Under the pieces are notes generated by a model. It worked only from the letters and a program-made list of their open reading frames with translations. It did no database searches and was not told the DNA's origin. Position numbers and translations under genes: made by a program. From Bog-756 sp963713625 (GTDB lineage: Bacteria > Actinomycetota > Acidimicrobiia > Acidimicrobiales > RAAP-2): DNA of 64,000 nt. The first letter of the stretch is position 1. Each line of letters starts with the position of its first letter. Of the stretch, positions 25,088-34,465 are shown piece after piece. The stretch is taken from positions 806,001 through 870,000 of the forward strand of contig CAVQMN010000004.1 of the NCBI GenBank assembly GCA_963713625.1, given 5' to 3'.

Positions 25088-27115
25088 TCAGACGGTGGCC
25101 GGCCGGGCGTCGGCCAACAGCCTGTCGTCATCGGCCAGGAGTGACTTGGCCAGGCGGCGTACCATCTCGACCACCTCGGGGTGGGTCTCGGGATCCCACC
25201 CCTCCAACAGCTCGGTCATCGAGTCGCGCCGGGCGACGGTGAGGCGTTCGATGGCCGATCGCCCCGAATCGGTGAGGACGAGCATGCCTCCGGCGGCAAC
25301 GTCCCGCTCGACCAACCCGGCCTCCACCAGCGAGTCCACCGCTTCCTCCAGCCGCTCGGGGTCGACCTTCAATCGGGCACCGACCTCCTCGAGACTGCAC
25401 TCGGGACGGTCGGCCAGCCGGTAGAGCATCCACACCGCCCGGGGGTCGAGATCGAGGCCGGCCCGCGAGGACAAGGTCTCGTAGAGCTCGCGCCGGTTCT
25501 CCCGGCTGGCGGCCCGGTCGAGGATGCGCTGGATCTCGCCCAGCGACGTCCGCGGTTCGTGGATACCGAGGTTCTCCGCCGGTTCGGACGTGCGGATCGA
25601 CTTGCGCAGCTCCAGCTCGGGGAGTGTCCAGCTGAGAAGGAAGGCCACGAAGGCAATAGGCACGCCGATGAGGAAGAGGGTCTGGATGGTGTGGGCGATG
25701 CCGCTGATCACCCCGGCCTGCACGACGGCCGGCAGGTGGTGGATGGCCGACGGGTTCTCGGCGTTGAGGTTGAACCCGGCCGGAACCCTGGTCAGGTGGA
25801 GAGCGCTCAACACGTTGTGGACCACCAGGTTGGCGTAGACGGCACCGAACACCGCCGTTCCGAAGCAGCCGCCGATCATGCGGAAGAAGGTGGTGCCCGA
25901 GGTCGCCGTGCCCAACTCCTCGTAGGGGACGGCATTCTGGACCGCCACCACCAGGACCTGCATGACCAGGCCCAGCCCGAAGCCGAAGACCACCATGTAG
26001 CCGGCAATGACCCAGGAGCCGGTGGTCACCCCGATCAGCGACATGAGGTAGAGCCCGATCGTCATGAGTGCGGTCCCGATGATCGGGAAGATCTTGTACC
26101 GGCCCCACCGGCTCACGATCTGGCCCGACCCGATGGAGGCGACGAGCAGGCCGCCCATCAGCGGGAACAGGCGGATCCCCGACTGGATGGGGCTGATCCC
26201 CCTCACGTCCTGGAAGAACAGGGGGAGGAAGGTCAGGGCACCGAACATGGCGAAGCCGACCACGAATCCGATGGCGCTGGCCGCGCTGAACACAGCGGTC
26301 CGGAACAGGACCAGCGGGATCACGGGCTCCGCCGCCCGGCGCTCGGCGAACAGGAAGGCGATGCCGAAGATGACCCCGGCTGCGGCCAGGCCGACCATGA
26401 ACGGCGACGACCACGGGTAGGACGTACCGCCCAGGCTGGTGTACAGCACGAGGCAGCTGGCCGACAGGGCCAACGTCGACGTTCCGAGGTAGTCGATCAC
26501 CCGGTGGACCCGGCTCAGGGCCCCGGGCAGCGTGAAGGTGGTGATGACCAGGGCCACCGCCCCGATGGGAATGTTGATGTAGAAGATCCACCGCCAACTC
26601 AGGTAGTCGACGAAGAAGCCGCCGATCAGCGGTCCGATCACCGTGGTCACACCGAACATGGCCATGAACAGCCCCATGTAGCGCCCGCGTTCACGCGGGG
26701 AGACGACGTCGCCGACGATGGTCTGGGCACCGACCATGAGGCCGCCGCCGCCCAGTCCCTGCAGGGCGCGGAAGGCGATGAGCTCGAGCATCGAGTGGCT
26801 CAGCCCGGTGAGCGCGGACCCGATGAGGAAGATGACGATGGCGGCCTGGAAGAAGAACTTGCGACCGTACTGGTCGCCCAGCTTCCCCCACAGGGGGGTG
26901 GACACCGTCGAGGTCAACAGGTAGGCGGTCACCACCCAGGTGATGTGGGAGGCACCGTGCAGGTCCCCGACGATGGTGGGCAGCGCGGTGGCCACCACCG
27001 TCTGGTCCAGGGCGGCCAGGAACATGCCCAGCATGAGGGCACCGATGATCACCAGGACCCGCCGATGGGTCAGCGAGGCAGGCGGCTCGGCCACCATCGT
27101 CGACGCCTCGGTCAT
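25088..27115 (-). CDS. DHA2-family (EmrB/QacA) MFS exporter with C-terminal winged-helix domain
   Basis: A 675-residue protein. Residues ~18-520 are a 14-helix drug:H+ antiporter with motif A (GKLGDQYGRKFFFQ), the DHA motif LDQTVVATALPTIVGDL, and motif C (GPLIGGFFVDYLSWRWIFYINIPIG). After the last helix (~residue 520) an extra ~150-residue soluble tail follows. It contains a MarR-like winged helix (LDPRAVWMLYRLADRPECSLEEVGARLKVDPERLEEAVDSLVEAGLVERDVAAGGMLVLTDSGRSAIERL). A fused DNA-binding-type domain on an exporter is unusual; it may sense ligand or bind DNA at the membrane. The substrate is unknown. Confidence 0.9.
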   Translation of the reverse strand: MTEASTMVAEPPASLTHRRVLVIIGALMLGMFLAALDQTVVATALPTIVGDLHGASHITWVVTAYLLTSTVSTPLWGKLGDQYGRKFFFQAAIVIFLIGSALTGLSHSMLELIAFRALQGLGGGGLMVGAQTIVGDVVSPRERGRYMGLFMAMFGVTTVIGPLIGGFFVDYLSWRWIFYINIPIGAVALVITTFTLPGALSRVHRVIDYLGTSTLALSASCLVLYTSLGGTSYPWSSPFMVGLAAAGVIFGIAFLFAERRAAEPVIPLVLFRTAVFSAASAIGFVVGFAMFGALTFLPLFFQDVRGISPIQSGIRLFPLMGGLLVASIGSGQIVSRWGRYKIFPIIGTALMTIGLYLMSLIGVTTGSWVIAGYMVVFGFGLGLVMQVLVVAVQNAVPYEELGTATSGTTFFRMIGGCFGTAVFGAVYANLVVHNVLSALHLTRVPAGFNLNAENPSAIHHLPAVVQAGVISGIAHTIQTLFLIGVPIAFVAFLLSWTLPELELRKSIRTSEPAENLGIHEPRTSLGEIQRILDRAASRENRRELYETLSSRAGLDLDPRAVWMLYRLADRPECSLEEVGARLKVDPERLEEAVDSLVEAGLVERDVAAGGMLVLTDSGRSAIERLTVARRDSMTELLEGWDPETHPEVVEMVRRLAKSLLADDDRLLADARPATV

Positions 27116-27229
27116 GGACACACCCCTATCAGCAGCCTCGGAGCTACGGCAACATCCTACGGGGACCACCGCAGCGGACCGGACGACGCCGGTGGGTACC
27201 CGCCGCCGCCGCTCCGGGCCGACGGCGGG

Positions 27230-28006
27230 TCAGGCCGGCTCGTCCCGGACCACTCTGACCAGCCCGAACAGGTCCGAATCGTCGATCCGGGCCGCGGCCC
27301 GCAACGAAGCACGGCCGAGGGTCGATCCGAAGGGAAGGGCATCGACGAGCCCACGCCCCACCCAACCGCGGATGAGGCGCAGCTCCGTCGACCGCCCGAG
27401 CGCCTGTGGATCCACCACCTTCCCCTTGGACATCAGTGCGGCATTGGTGAGGCGCCGCACTTCGGCCCGGTCGACCACGATCCCGTGCTGGTCGAGCCGG
27501 CGCACCAGGTAGGAGCCGGTGTTGTACCAATCGCAGAGCCCGTGGACCACCGAAGCCATCTGGCCCACGGCCCCGTCGATGGCCAGGGCCAGGACGGGAC
27601 CGCCCTCGAGGGTGGTGGCCGCGGCCGCAGTCACCAGCGCCAGCTGCAGTGCACCCATGGCCGTCGAGATCGACCGCCCCTGCTTCGAGGCCAACAGCTC
27701 CACCCCCCTCTGGTCGTAGAGGACGGCAGGATGTTCGAGGACCTGGCCCGACATCCAGTCGAGCAGCCGGGGCGGAGCCGCCCGCAGCTGGACGCGGACC
27801 CGTCGGAGCCTCCCCCGGCCGCCGGTCATGGCCGCCCGGCCCACGTTTCCGAAGGCCGCTTCGAGCTGGGCTGCGGCTTCGGCCGGCAGTCCCTCGGGGC
27901 GCAGCAGCGATCGCAGCGCCTGGGCGGAGCGGGCCCGGGCCCGGACCGCACGTGAAACCCGTGGACTCGGCGGTACCGGCCCGGATTCCGGTTGCCCGTC
28001 GTTCAC
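27230..28006 (-). CDS. Hypothetical protein
   Basis: A 258-residue protein, not recognised. It is Arg- and Ala-rich with an amphipathic helical first half. A central Gly/Ala stretch (LALVTAAAATTLEGGPVLALAIDGAVGQMASVVHGLCDWYNTGSYLVRRLDQHG) could be a membrane-inserting hairpin, and a conserved-looking RLIRGWVGRGLVDALPFGSTLGRASLR ends the protein. The GTG start has CAGACT six bases upstream and may be leaderless; longer readings of this frame are implausible. It is divergent from the monooxygenase. Confidence 0.7.
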   Translation of the reverse strand: MNDGQPESGPVPPSPRVSRAVRARARSAQALRSLLRPEGLPAEAAAQLEAAFGNVGRAAMTGGRGRLRRVRVQLRAAPPRLLDWMSGQVLEHPAVLYDQRGVELLASKQGRSISTAMGALQLALVTAAAATTLEGGPVLALAIDGAVGQMASVVHGLCDWYNTGSYLVRRLDQHGIVVDRAEVRRLTNAALMSKGKVVDPQALGRSTELRLIRGWVGRGLVDALPFGSTLGRASLRAAARIDDSDLFGLVRVVRDEPA

Positions 28007-28177
28007 CTCCCGAGTCTGGTGACTGCGGGCCGGCTCTGCAAGAGCACCCCGTCGGCGGCGGGACCACCCGCGTCCCCGGCGCCGGACCGGGCCCGGCCCG
28101 CCTACCATCTGGGATACCGCGAAGCCTGTCCGAAGGCCGGATGGAGGCGGGTGCGGTCCCGGAAACCGGAGAGTCAC

Positions 28178-29788
28178 ATGGCGCTGGACATCGGGCGCAG
28201 ACGGTTGGCACGGGAGATCCGGACCGCCCGCGGCCAGGGACGGTCCACGCCCACGGTGGTGATCGTGGGGGCCGGCCTGTCGGGACTGGCGTTCGCCATC
28301 CAACTGGTCCGGTCGGGAGTGCGCGACTTCACCATCGTCGAGCAGTCCGATGCCGTAGGCGGTACCTGGCGGGACAACACCTACCCGGGCAGCGCATGTG
28401 ACGTCCCCTCCCACCTCTACTCCTTCTCCTTCACCCCGAAGTCCGACTGGACCCGCCGCTTCGCCGACCAGCCCGAGATCCTCTCGTACGCCGACCGGTG
28501 CGTGCAGCGCTTCGGTCTCCAACCCCATCTCCGCCTGGGCACCACCGTCCAGCGGGCCGAGCTCGACGAAGCCGCTGGGCGGTGGCGGCTCACCGTCACC
28601 TCGGCGGCCGGCGAGGAGCAGCTCGACGCCGACGACGTGATCTTCGCCTGCGGCCAGCTCAACCGGCCCTACGTCCCCGACCTGCCGGGTCTGGTGGACT
28701 TCGCCGGGGCCATGTGGCACTCGGCCCGATGGGACCACGGGCACGATCTGGCCGGGCAGCGGGTGGCGGTGGTGGGCAGCGGGGCCAGCGCCATCCAGTT
28801 CGTTCCGCCGGTGGCCGAACAGGCCGCCGCGCTCACCGTCTACCAGCGCAGCCCGAACTATGTCGGCCCCAAACGAGACCGGCCCTACGGGGCCGTGGCC
28901 CGGTGGGTGTTCGACAACGTCACCGTGGTCCAACGGGCCTACCGGTGGTGGATCTACTGGGGGCTCGAGAGCCGGTGGATCTGCTTCCGCAAGGACGGGT
29001 GGGCCGGCCGCAAGCTGGGGCAGCTGTTCGCCAAGGGCATCCGCCAAGAGGTGGTCTCCGAGCGGCTGCCCGAGCGGTCGGTGGTCCCCGACTACCCGGT
29101 CGGCTGCAAGCGGATCCTCATCTCCAACGACTGGTACCCGACCCTGGCCCGGCCCGACGTCGAAGTGGTCGACCAGCCCATCGATCACATCGAGTCCGAC
29201 GCCGTCGTGACCGCCGACGGCCGTCGGCGGCCGGCTGACGTCCTCATCTTCGGGACGGGCTTCTCCACCACCGATTTCCTCGCCCACATCCCGGTGGTCG
29301 GCGAAGGGGGGCGGTCGCTGGCCGAGGCCTGGAGTGAGGGTGCGCACGCCTACCTCGGAACCGCGGTCCCCGGCTTCCCCAACTGCTACCTGCTGTACGG
29401 GCCGAACACCAACCTCGGCCACAACTCCATCCTCTTCATGGTCGAGCGGCAGATCAACCTCATCCTGCAGGCCATGGCCGTCCAGGTCCGCTCGGCGGCC
29501 GCGGACCCCGCCCCGTTGGTGGGCGTGAACCCGGGCGCCTACCGGCGGGACGACGAACACACCCAACGGATGATGTCGACCACGACCTGGGTGGCCGGTT
29601 GCACGAGCTGGTACAAGACGGCCTCGGGCCGGGTGACCAACAACTGGCCGACCTGGACCGTGCGCTACTGGTACGACACCCTTCGCCTGCGGCCGGCCGA
29701 CCTCGGGGTCATCGCCCCCAGCCGGCCCCCGGACTCTCCGGACCGGACCGGGGCCGGACCGGACCGGACCACCTACGAACCGATGTGA
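28178..29788 (+). CDS. Flavin-containing monooxygenase, Baeyer-Villiger type
   Basis: A 536-residue FAD/NADPH enzyme. It has the FAD-binding Rossmann motif VVIVGAGLSGLAFAIQL, then DAVGGTWRDNTYPGSACDVPSHLYSFSF, the Baeyer-Villiger fingerprint FAGAMWHSARW (FxGxxxHxxxW), and a second Rossmann motif VAVVGSGASAIQFVPP for NADPH. It ends LLYGPNTNLGHNSILFMVERQ. It should insert oxygen into ketones or oxidise soft nucleophiles. The ATG follows GGAGAG. It converges on the pirin gene with a 16-base overlap. Confidence 0.93.
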   Translation: MALDIGRRRLAREIRTARGQGRSTPTVVIVGAGLSGLAFAIQLVRSGVRDFTIVEQSDAVGGTWRDNTYPGSACDVPSHLYSFSFTPKSDWTRRFADQPEILSYADRCVQRFGLQPHLRLGTTVQRAELDEAAGRWRLTVTSAAGEEQLDADDVIFACGQLNRPYVPDLPGLVDFAGAMWHSARWDHGHDLAGQRVAVVGSGASAIQFVPPVAEQAAALTVYQRSPNYVGPKRDRPYGAVARWVFDNVTVVQRAYRWWIYWGLESRWICFRKDGWAGRKLGQLFAKGIRQEVVSERLPERSVVPDYPVGCKRILISNDWYPTLARPDVEVVDQPIDHIESDAVVTADGRRRPADVLIFGTGFSTTDFLAHIPVVGEGGRSLAEAWSEGAHAYLGTAVPGFPNCYLLYGPNTNLGHNSILFMVERQINLILQAMAVQVRSAAADPAPLVGVNPGAYRRDDEHTQRMMSTTTWVAGCTSWYKTASGRVTNNWPTWTVRYWYDTLRLRPADLGVIAPSRPPDSPDRTGAGPDRTTYEPM

Positions 29789-30738
29789 TCAGCGGGAACC
29801 GTCCCCAGCCGTCCGGCCTGGTAGTCCTCGAAGGCCTGGGCCACCTCTTCCTTGGTGTTCATGACGAAGGGGCCGTAGGCGTACACCGGCTCCTGGATGG
29901 GTCGGCCCCCCAGGATCAGGATGTCCAGATTGGGAGTCCGCGACTCCTGTGTGGCATCGGCGGTGACGGTGAGCCCGTCCCCGTCGCCGAAGACGGCCAG
30001 CCGACCTGTCTCGATGGCGTGCCCGTCGGTCCCGACCGTGCCGTGGCCGCCGAGTACGTAGACCAGCGCATTGAAGTCGTTGCGCCAGGGGATGTCGAAC
30101 CTGGCCCCGGGGGACAAGGTGGCGTGCACCATGGCCATGGGTGAGTGGGTCGACCCGGGCCCGGCGTGGCCACCGAGGTCACCGGCGATGAGCCTGAACA
30201 GGGTGCCCCCGTCGGGCGAGCTCAGCAACACGACGTTGGACGACCCGATGTCCTGATAGCGGGGGGCGATCATCTTGTCGGCCTTGGGGAGGTTCACCCA
30301 GAGCTGGATGCCGTGGAACAGCCCGCCGTTGGCCACCAGCTCTTCAGGCGGCGCCTCGATGTGGAGGATGCCGCCCCCGGCGGTCATCCACTGGGTATCG
30401 CCGTTGGTGATGAGGCCACCGCCTCCGATCGAATCCTGGTGCTGGAACGTCCCGTCGATCATGTAGGTCACCGTCTCGAATCCCCGGTGCGGGTGCCACG
30501 GTGTGCCCTTGGGCTCGCCGGGCGCGTACTCCACCTCGCCCATCTGGTCCATGTGGATGAACGGATCCAGGTAGCGCCGGTCCACGCCGGCGAAGGCCCG
30601 GCGGACCGGGAACCCTTCTCCTTCGAACCCGGCGGGCGCAGTGGTGACCGACACCACCGGCCTCGATACGCTCACCGCCCCGTCCGGTGCATCGACCCTG
30701 GGCAGGGCCAGTACATCGTCCACCGTTACTGCCGGCAT
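29773..30738 (-). CDS. Pirin-family bicupin protein
   Basis: A 321-residue bicupin. The N-terminal cupin has the metal site HPHRGFETVTYMIDG and a downstream Glu (GILHIEAPPEE); the C-terminal cupin is RFDIPWRNDFNALVYVLGGHGTVG. Pirins act as quercetinases or redox-linked regulators. The ATG follows GGAAGGAGG. An array of CAAC/GTTG elements lies upstream, suggesting a dedicated regulator. Confidence 0.92.
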   Translation of the reverse strand: MPAVTVDDVLALPRVDAPDGAVSVSRPVVSVTTAPAGFEGEGFPVRRAFAGVDRRYLDPFIHMDQMGEVEYAPGEPKGTPWHPHRGFETVTYMIDGTFQHQDSIGGGGLITNGDTQWMTAGGGILHIEAPPEELVANGGLFHGIQLWVNLPKADKMIAPRYQDIGSSNVVLLSSPDGGTLFRLIAGDLGGHAGPGSTHSPMAMVHATLSPGARFDIPWRNDFNALVYVLGGHGTVGTDGHAIETGRLAVFGDGDGLTVTADATQESRTPNLDILILGGRPIQEPVYAYGPFVMNTKEEVAQAFEDYQAGRLGTVPADHIGS

Positions 30739-30809
30739 GGCCAACCTCCTTCCGGGTGCCGGTCTCGGCACCGCACATTCGACCTCTGGTCAAAAATCCT
30801 CACTGTGTG

Positions 30810-30831
30810 CAACACTAGTTGTGCTCGCAAC
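30810..30831. promoter_or_regulatory. CAAC-N4-GTTG-N6-CAAC operator-like array
   Basis: CAAC (30810-30813), GTTG (30818-30821) and CAAC (30828-30831) sit in a conspicuously AT-richer patch about 75 bases upstream of pirin and 130 bases before the RodZ-like gene. The arms are short, so the call is tentative. Confidence 0.3.
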
Positions 30832-30963
30832 ATTTCCACGGCCGGGTCGGATCTCCGGGACGGCGCCGCCTCGGGGGACCCGACTTCAGTCCGGGCCTCC
30901 CTCCGGCCGATAGAACGAGGGAGCAAGTACGCTTAAATTACCGGGACAGTCAGGAGACACAAG

Positions 30964-32067
30964 GTGATCTGGCAACGCGGTGGGCCAACGCGCCGTCGCG
31001 ACGACCACGATGAGAAGCCGAGCTCCTCCGCCGAGGGCATCGGCTGGTTGCTTCGGGCCGCCCGGGAGGAGCGCGGCCTGGACCTGTTGGCCGTGCACGA
31101 CCGGTTGAGCAGGCCCATCACCCAGCTCGAGGCGCTCGAGAACGGTGATGTGGCCAGCCTCCCCGATCAGGCGCTGGCCCTGTCCACGCTCAGGCGCTAC
31201 GCCGCTTTCCTCGGTCTGGACGGAGACGCACTGGCCCTGCAGATGATCGATGCCTGGTCGGCGTCCGGCACGGCGACAGCACCGGCCCTCACCTCCGCCG
31301 GGGCCAAGCGCGCCCAGGTCGGAGCGGGGGCGGTGACCAACGTGGTCACCGCGGTGACCACCGAGCCCGACCATCTCCGGGCGTTCACCCAGACGGGAGA
31401 GGTGCCGAGGGTCGGGGCGGGAACGGCAGCCGGCGGGTCGGGGGCCTTCGGGTACGGGGTGACGGCCGGGCCGCCGACGGGAACGTTCCCGGTGGTGCCC
31501 CGCCAGGAGATCAGGCACAGCAAGCGGGCGGTGGCCAAGGCCCGACGCCGGCTACGGGCCCCGACATCGCTGAAGGTGGTCACCTGGGTGGCCGCGCTCC
31601 TGGTCCTGGCCGTGGTGGCCGGGTTCGCCATCCAGCAGTGGCGGCCGCAATGGCTGGCCCAGTCGCACATTCTCAGGGTGGCCGCCCCCGGCACCACGTC
31701 GTCATCCTCAGGCGGAGGCTCGGGCGGGTCGGGCTCGGGGCCGAAGGCACCCGCTCTGGTCACCGGAACCGGCTACACCACCCAGAGCGCCACCTACGTG
31801 GTCAACGCCAAGACCTTCACCGTCAACGTGGCCACCTCGGGGACTTGCTGGGTCCAGGTCACGAGTTCGGAGTCGCCGACGCCGCTGGTCAGTCAGGTCC
31901 AGCCCGCGGGCCAGGTCCTGAGCTTCCCGGCCAAGGGGACCATGACCGTCCAGGTGGGGTCGGCTGCGGTGATCGTCGGCGTCAAGGTCAACGGCAAGGC
32001 CGCATTCGTCAGCTCGCCCTCCACCACACCGTTCACCTACACGTTCGCCCCCGCATCCGGCCACTGA
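30964..32067 (+). CDS. RodZ-like membrane protein (Xre-type helix-turn-helix, TM helix, DUF4115-like domain)
   Basis: A 367-residue protein with RodZ architecture. A cytoplasmic helix-turn-helix (residues ~20-95; IGWLLRAAREERGLDLLAVHDRLSRPITQLEALENGD) is followed by a basic linker and one transmembrane helix (~205-225; VVTWVAALLVLAVVAGFAI). A Gly/Ser linker then leads to an outer beta-domain (TFTVNVATSGTCWVQVTSSE) typical of DUF4115. RodZ links the elongation machinery to MreB; in actinobacteria such proteins are usually of unknown role. GTG start after AGGAG. Two hairpins follow the gene. Confidence 0.85.
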   Translation: MIWQRGGPTRRRDDHDEKPSSSAEGIGWLLRAAREERGLDLLAVHDRLSRPITQLEALENGDVASLPDQALALSTLRRYAAFLGLDGDALALQMIDAWSASGTATAPALTSAGAKRAQVGAGAVTNVVTAVTTEPDHLRAFTQTGEVPRVGAGTAAGGSGAFGYGVTAGPPTGTFPVVPRQEIRHSKRAVAKARRRLRAPTSLKVVTWVAALLVLAVVAGFAIQQWRPQWLAQSHILRVAAPGTTSSSSGGGSGGSGSGPKAPALVTGTGYTTQSATYVVNAKTFTVNVATSGTCWVQVTSSESPTPLVSQVQPAGQVLSFPAKGTMTVQVGSAAVIVGVKVNGKAAFVSSPSTTPFTYTFAPASGH

Positions 32068-32112
32068 GTCGGGCGGGTCCACCCGACCGGGTTCGTCCGG
32101 CTCGGGCCGGAC
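32068..32112. terminator. Two tandem hairpins between convergent genes
   Basis: GTCGGG / CCCGAC (32068-32087) and GTCCGG / CCGGAC (32095-32112) occupy the gap between the RodZ-like gene and the convergent CtaG gene. Confidence 0.5.
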
Positions 32113-32130
32113 CGTGTCAGGTTGGACCGG

Positions 32131-33021
32131 TCAGCGATCGCCCACGGGGAATGCACGCGTTCCGTTGGCCGTCATCTCCGCGTCCTGTTGGGCGTCGAAA
32201 CGTGCGCTCTTGCGCTCTTCGAACTTCACCCACTGGAAGAAGATGGGTATCAGGGCCAGGAACGTGAAGAACTCGGCGCCGATCCACAGGATGGCGGCAC
32301 CCGAGTGCGTGCTGCCCACCGTGTACATGGAGGCCGCGGGCCGCGTCTCGCTCAACAGCGCCAGGGCGAGGAACGACTCCAACGGCACGCCGATGAGCAG
32401 GTTGCCCATCCGCACCCCATAGCTCATCTTCCAGTGGGGGACGGGATCGACCGCCACCAACGGCCACCAGAAGAGCGTCGAGGCGAAGAAGAACCCCAGG
32501 TTGACCAGATCCATGACCCACATGTGGGTCATGGCGAAGTTGAGGGCGAACGTGAGGAAGAAGGCGAACATCGAGAGGTAGTAGAGCCCCCACACGGGAA
32601 GAGGGTGGGTGAGGACCCGGAAGGGCCGGCTGTTGAGAATGGCGAGGAGCTTGACCTTCCCACTCCGGCTCGACGTCTGGAGGGCCAGCGTCATCGGCGC
32701 CCCCATGGCCAGGAGAGGAGGTCCGATGACCATGAGGAGCAGGTGCTGGACCACGTGCGCCTGGAAGTAGTCCATGGTGAAGGTGCTGACCGGTGACTGC
32801 AGGGCAATGACCACAGCCACCAGTCCGGCCATGAAGGAGATGGTCCGCTTGACACTCCAGCTCCGACCCCGGGCGGACAGGGCCCAAGCCGATCTGAGAT
32901 ACCAGGTGCCGACGATGATGGCCACCGCCAGCACCATCAGGGCGAAGGGGCTGAAGTCCCACCGGGTCAGGGCGTTGTGGATGTTGAACCCCACCCGGCT
33001 CATCCCGTTCATCTCCGGCAC
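32131..33021 (-). CDS. ctaG: Cytochrome c oxidase assembly factor CtaG (caa3 type)
   Basis: A 296-residue multi-spanning membrane protein of the caa3_CtaG family. It has the characteristic FQAHVVQHLLLMVIGPPLLAMGAP, the LYYLSMFAFFLTFALNFAMTHMWVMDLVNLGFFFASTLFWWPLVAVDP stretch with conserved His, and seven or so predicted helices. It helps assemble the copper centre of haem-copper oxidase. No oxidase subunits are nearby. The GTG is apparently leaderless; ATG codons 3 and 6 residues later are alternatives. Confidence 0.9.
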   Translation of the reverse strand: MPEMNGMSRVGFNIHNALTRWDFSPFALMVLAVAIIVGTWYLRSAWALSARGRSWSVKRTISFMAGLVAVVIALQSPVSTFTMDYFQAHVVQHLLLMVIGPPLLAMGAPMTLALQTSSRSGKVKLLAILNSRPFRVLTHPLPVWGLYYLSMFAFFLTFALNFAMTHMWVMDLVNLGFFFASTLFWWPLVAVDPVPHWKMSYGVRMGNLLIGVPLESFLALALLSETRPAASMYTVGSTHSGAAILWIGAEFFTFLALIPIFFQWVKFEERKSARFDAQQDAEMTANGTRAFPVGDR

Positions 33022-33027
33022 TGCTAC

Positions 33028-33033
33028 AGGTTA
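33028..33033 (-). promoter_or_regulatory. -10 box TAACCT, leaderless start
   Basis: Reading leftward, TAACCT ends six bases before the CtaG GTG; there is no ribosome-binding site. Confidence 0.45.
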
Positions 33034-33117
33034 CCGACCCCGGGCCCGGCCTCCCATTCGGGACCGGCCGCCCGTTCGACCAGGGCCGGGCGACGAACGG
33101 TGCCGGTGGTGCCGTGC

Positions 33118-33612
33118 TCAGGAGGCGACGACCTGGACGATCTCGCCGGTCTCGACCCGGTACCGCCAGCCCTCCACGAGGACATCATCGGCCAGGAGCT
33201 CACACGAACGCACCGCCGCCACATCGGACCGCAGCGCCGAGTCCGGGTCGGGCATGGCCAGGAACTCCCAGCCATCGGGCCGGTCCAATCCCAGGGCTTC
33301 CAGATCCGCCCGTATGTCGTCGTCGCTCTTGTCGGCCAGTGCGCACTGGGTGTGCTGCATCACGGCGATCCTCCGCACTCCGAGGAACCGGGTGGCCAGG
33401 ATCAGCGACCGGAGGACGTCGGTCGTGACCCGACCGCCGGCGTTCCGGAGGATTTTGGCGTCCCCGGGTCGAAGTCCGAGCATGGTCAGCGGTTCGATCC
33501 GACTGTCCATGCAGGTGACCAGCGCGAACCCCTTGGCGGCACGGGCCGGGATCCCTGAGAGGTCGAAGGCGGAGACGTAGGGCCGGTTGGCCTGAAGGAG
33601 GTCGTCGAACAT
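33118..33612 (-). CDS. Beta-class carbonic anhydrase
   Basis: A 164-residue zinc enzyme. The ligand sets are CMDSRIEP (Cys, catalytic Asp-Arg dyad) and MQHTQCAL (His, Cys), with GDAKILRNAGGRVTTDVLRSL between them. This is the short form of the beta class common in actinobacteria. It interconverts CO2 and bicarbonate in the cytoplasm. It is divergent from the HAD gene, 54 bases away. The ATG at 33612 is chosen because it begins the family's typical N-terminus (FDDLLQANRPYVSAF). Confidence 0.93.
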   Translation of the reverse strand: MFDDLLQANRPYVSAFDLSGIPARAAKGFALVTCMDSRIEPLTMLGLRPGDAKILRNAGGRVTTDVLRSLILATRFLGVRRIAVMQHTQCALADKSDDDIRADLEALGLDRPDGWEFLAMPDPDSALRSDVAAVRSCELLADDVLVEGWRYRVETGEIVQVVAS

Positions 33613-33666
33613 GCCGAAGAGCTTGGCAGAATCCGGTGGCCCGTCCCACCTGCCAAGATCTGGCCG

Positions 33667-34347
33667 GTGAACCGGACCTGCCTCGTCCTCGACTTCGACG
33701 GCACCATTCTCGATACCGAGGAGTCGCTCTACCGGTCCTGGGTCGAGCTCTGGGCCGACCACGGGCACGGGCTGACGCGGGCCGAATGGCAGGTGAACAT
33801 CGGGACCGAGGACGTCTTCGACCCGCTGGGCGAGCTCGAGAGCCGGATCGGCCGTTCTGTCGACGAGACCGTCCAGGCCCGTCGGCGTCTGCGACGCGAC
33901 GAGATCCAGGCCCGCCACGGTCCCCGTCGCGGGGTGCTCCGCTGGCTGGCCGAGGCCGAGCAGATGGGCATCCCGGTCGGCATCGCCTCGTCATCACCCG
34001 TCGAGTGGGTCGAGAGCCATCTGCACCGGATGGCCCTGCGGAGGTACTTCTCCTGCCTGGTCTGCCGCGATGTCGATGTCCCGGCCAAGCCCGCCCCCAC
34101 TTCCTACCTGCTGGCGTGCGAGAAGCTCAGCGCCGATCCGCGACGTTCGGTGGCCGTCGAGGACTCCCCTCACGGCGTGGCCGCGGCGGTGGCGGCCGGC
34201 CTGTTCACCGTGGCCGTGCCCCACGGCCTGACTTCCGACCTCGACCTCTCGGCCGCCGATCTGGTCACCGGATCTCTCGACGACCTCTCATTGTCCGATG
34301 CCCTGCGGTGGGCGGCGCGACAGGCCGATCGCCGGTCGTCGGACTGA
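33667..34347 (+). CDS. HAD-superfamily hydrolase (beta-phosphoglucomutase-like)
   Basis: A 226-residue phosphatase or phosphomutase. Motif I is LDFDGTILDTEES (nucleophile and acid/base Asp), motif II Ser in GIASSSPVEWVE, motif III Lys in VPAKPAPTSYLLA, and motif IV VAVEDSPHGVAAAVAAG. The C1-type helical cap lies after motif I. The specific phosphate substrate is unknown. GTG start, with CAAGAT six bases upstream resembling a leaderless -10. Confidence 0.92.
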   Translation: MNRTCLVLDFDGTILDTEESLYRSWVELWADHGHGLTRAEWQVNIGTEDVFDPLGELESRIGRSVDETVQARRRLRRDEIQARHGPRRGVLRWLAEAEQMGIPVGIASSSPVEWVESHLHRMALRRYFSCLVCRDVDVPAKPAPTSYLLACEKLSADPRRSVAVEDSPHGVAAAVAAGLFTVAVPHGLTSDLDLSAADLVTGSLDDLSLSDALRWAARQADRRSSD

Positions 34348-34465
34348 CGGACCGACCGGCCTGGCGCCCGTCGCCCGTTCGGCCGGCTGCTACCCTTTGG
34401 CCCGGTCGAGCGGGGCGCCGAGCGGGCCTGTCGGCCGGACGGCCCGAAGGAGAGACGGGGGAAGG

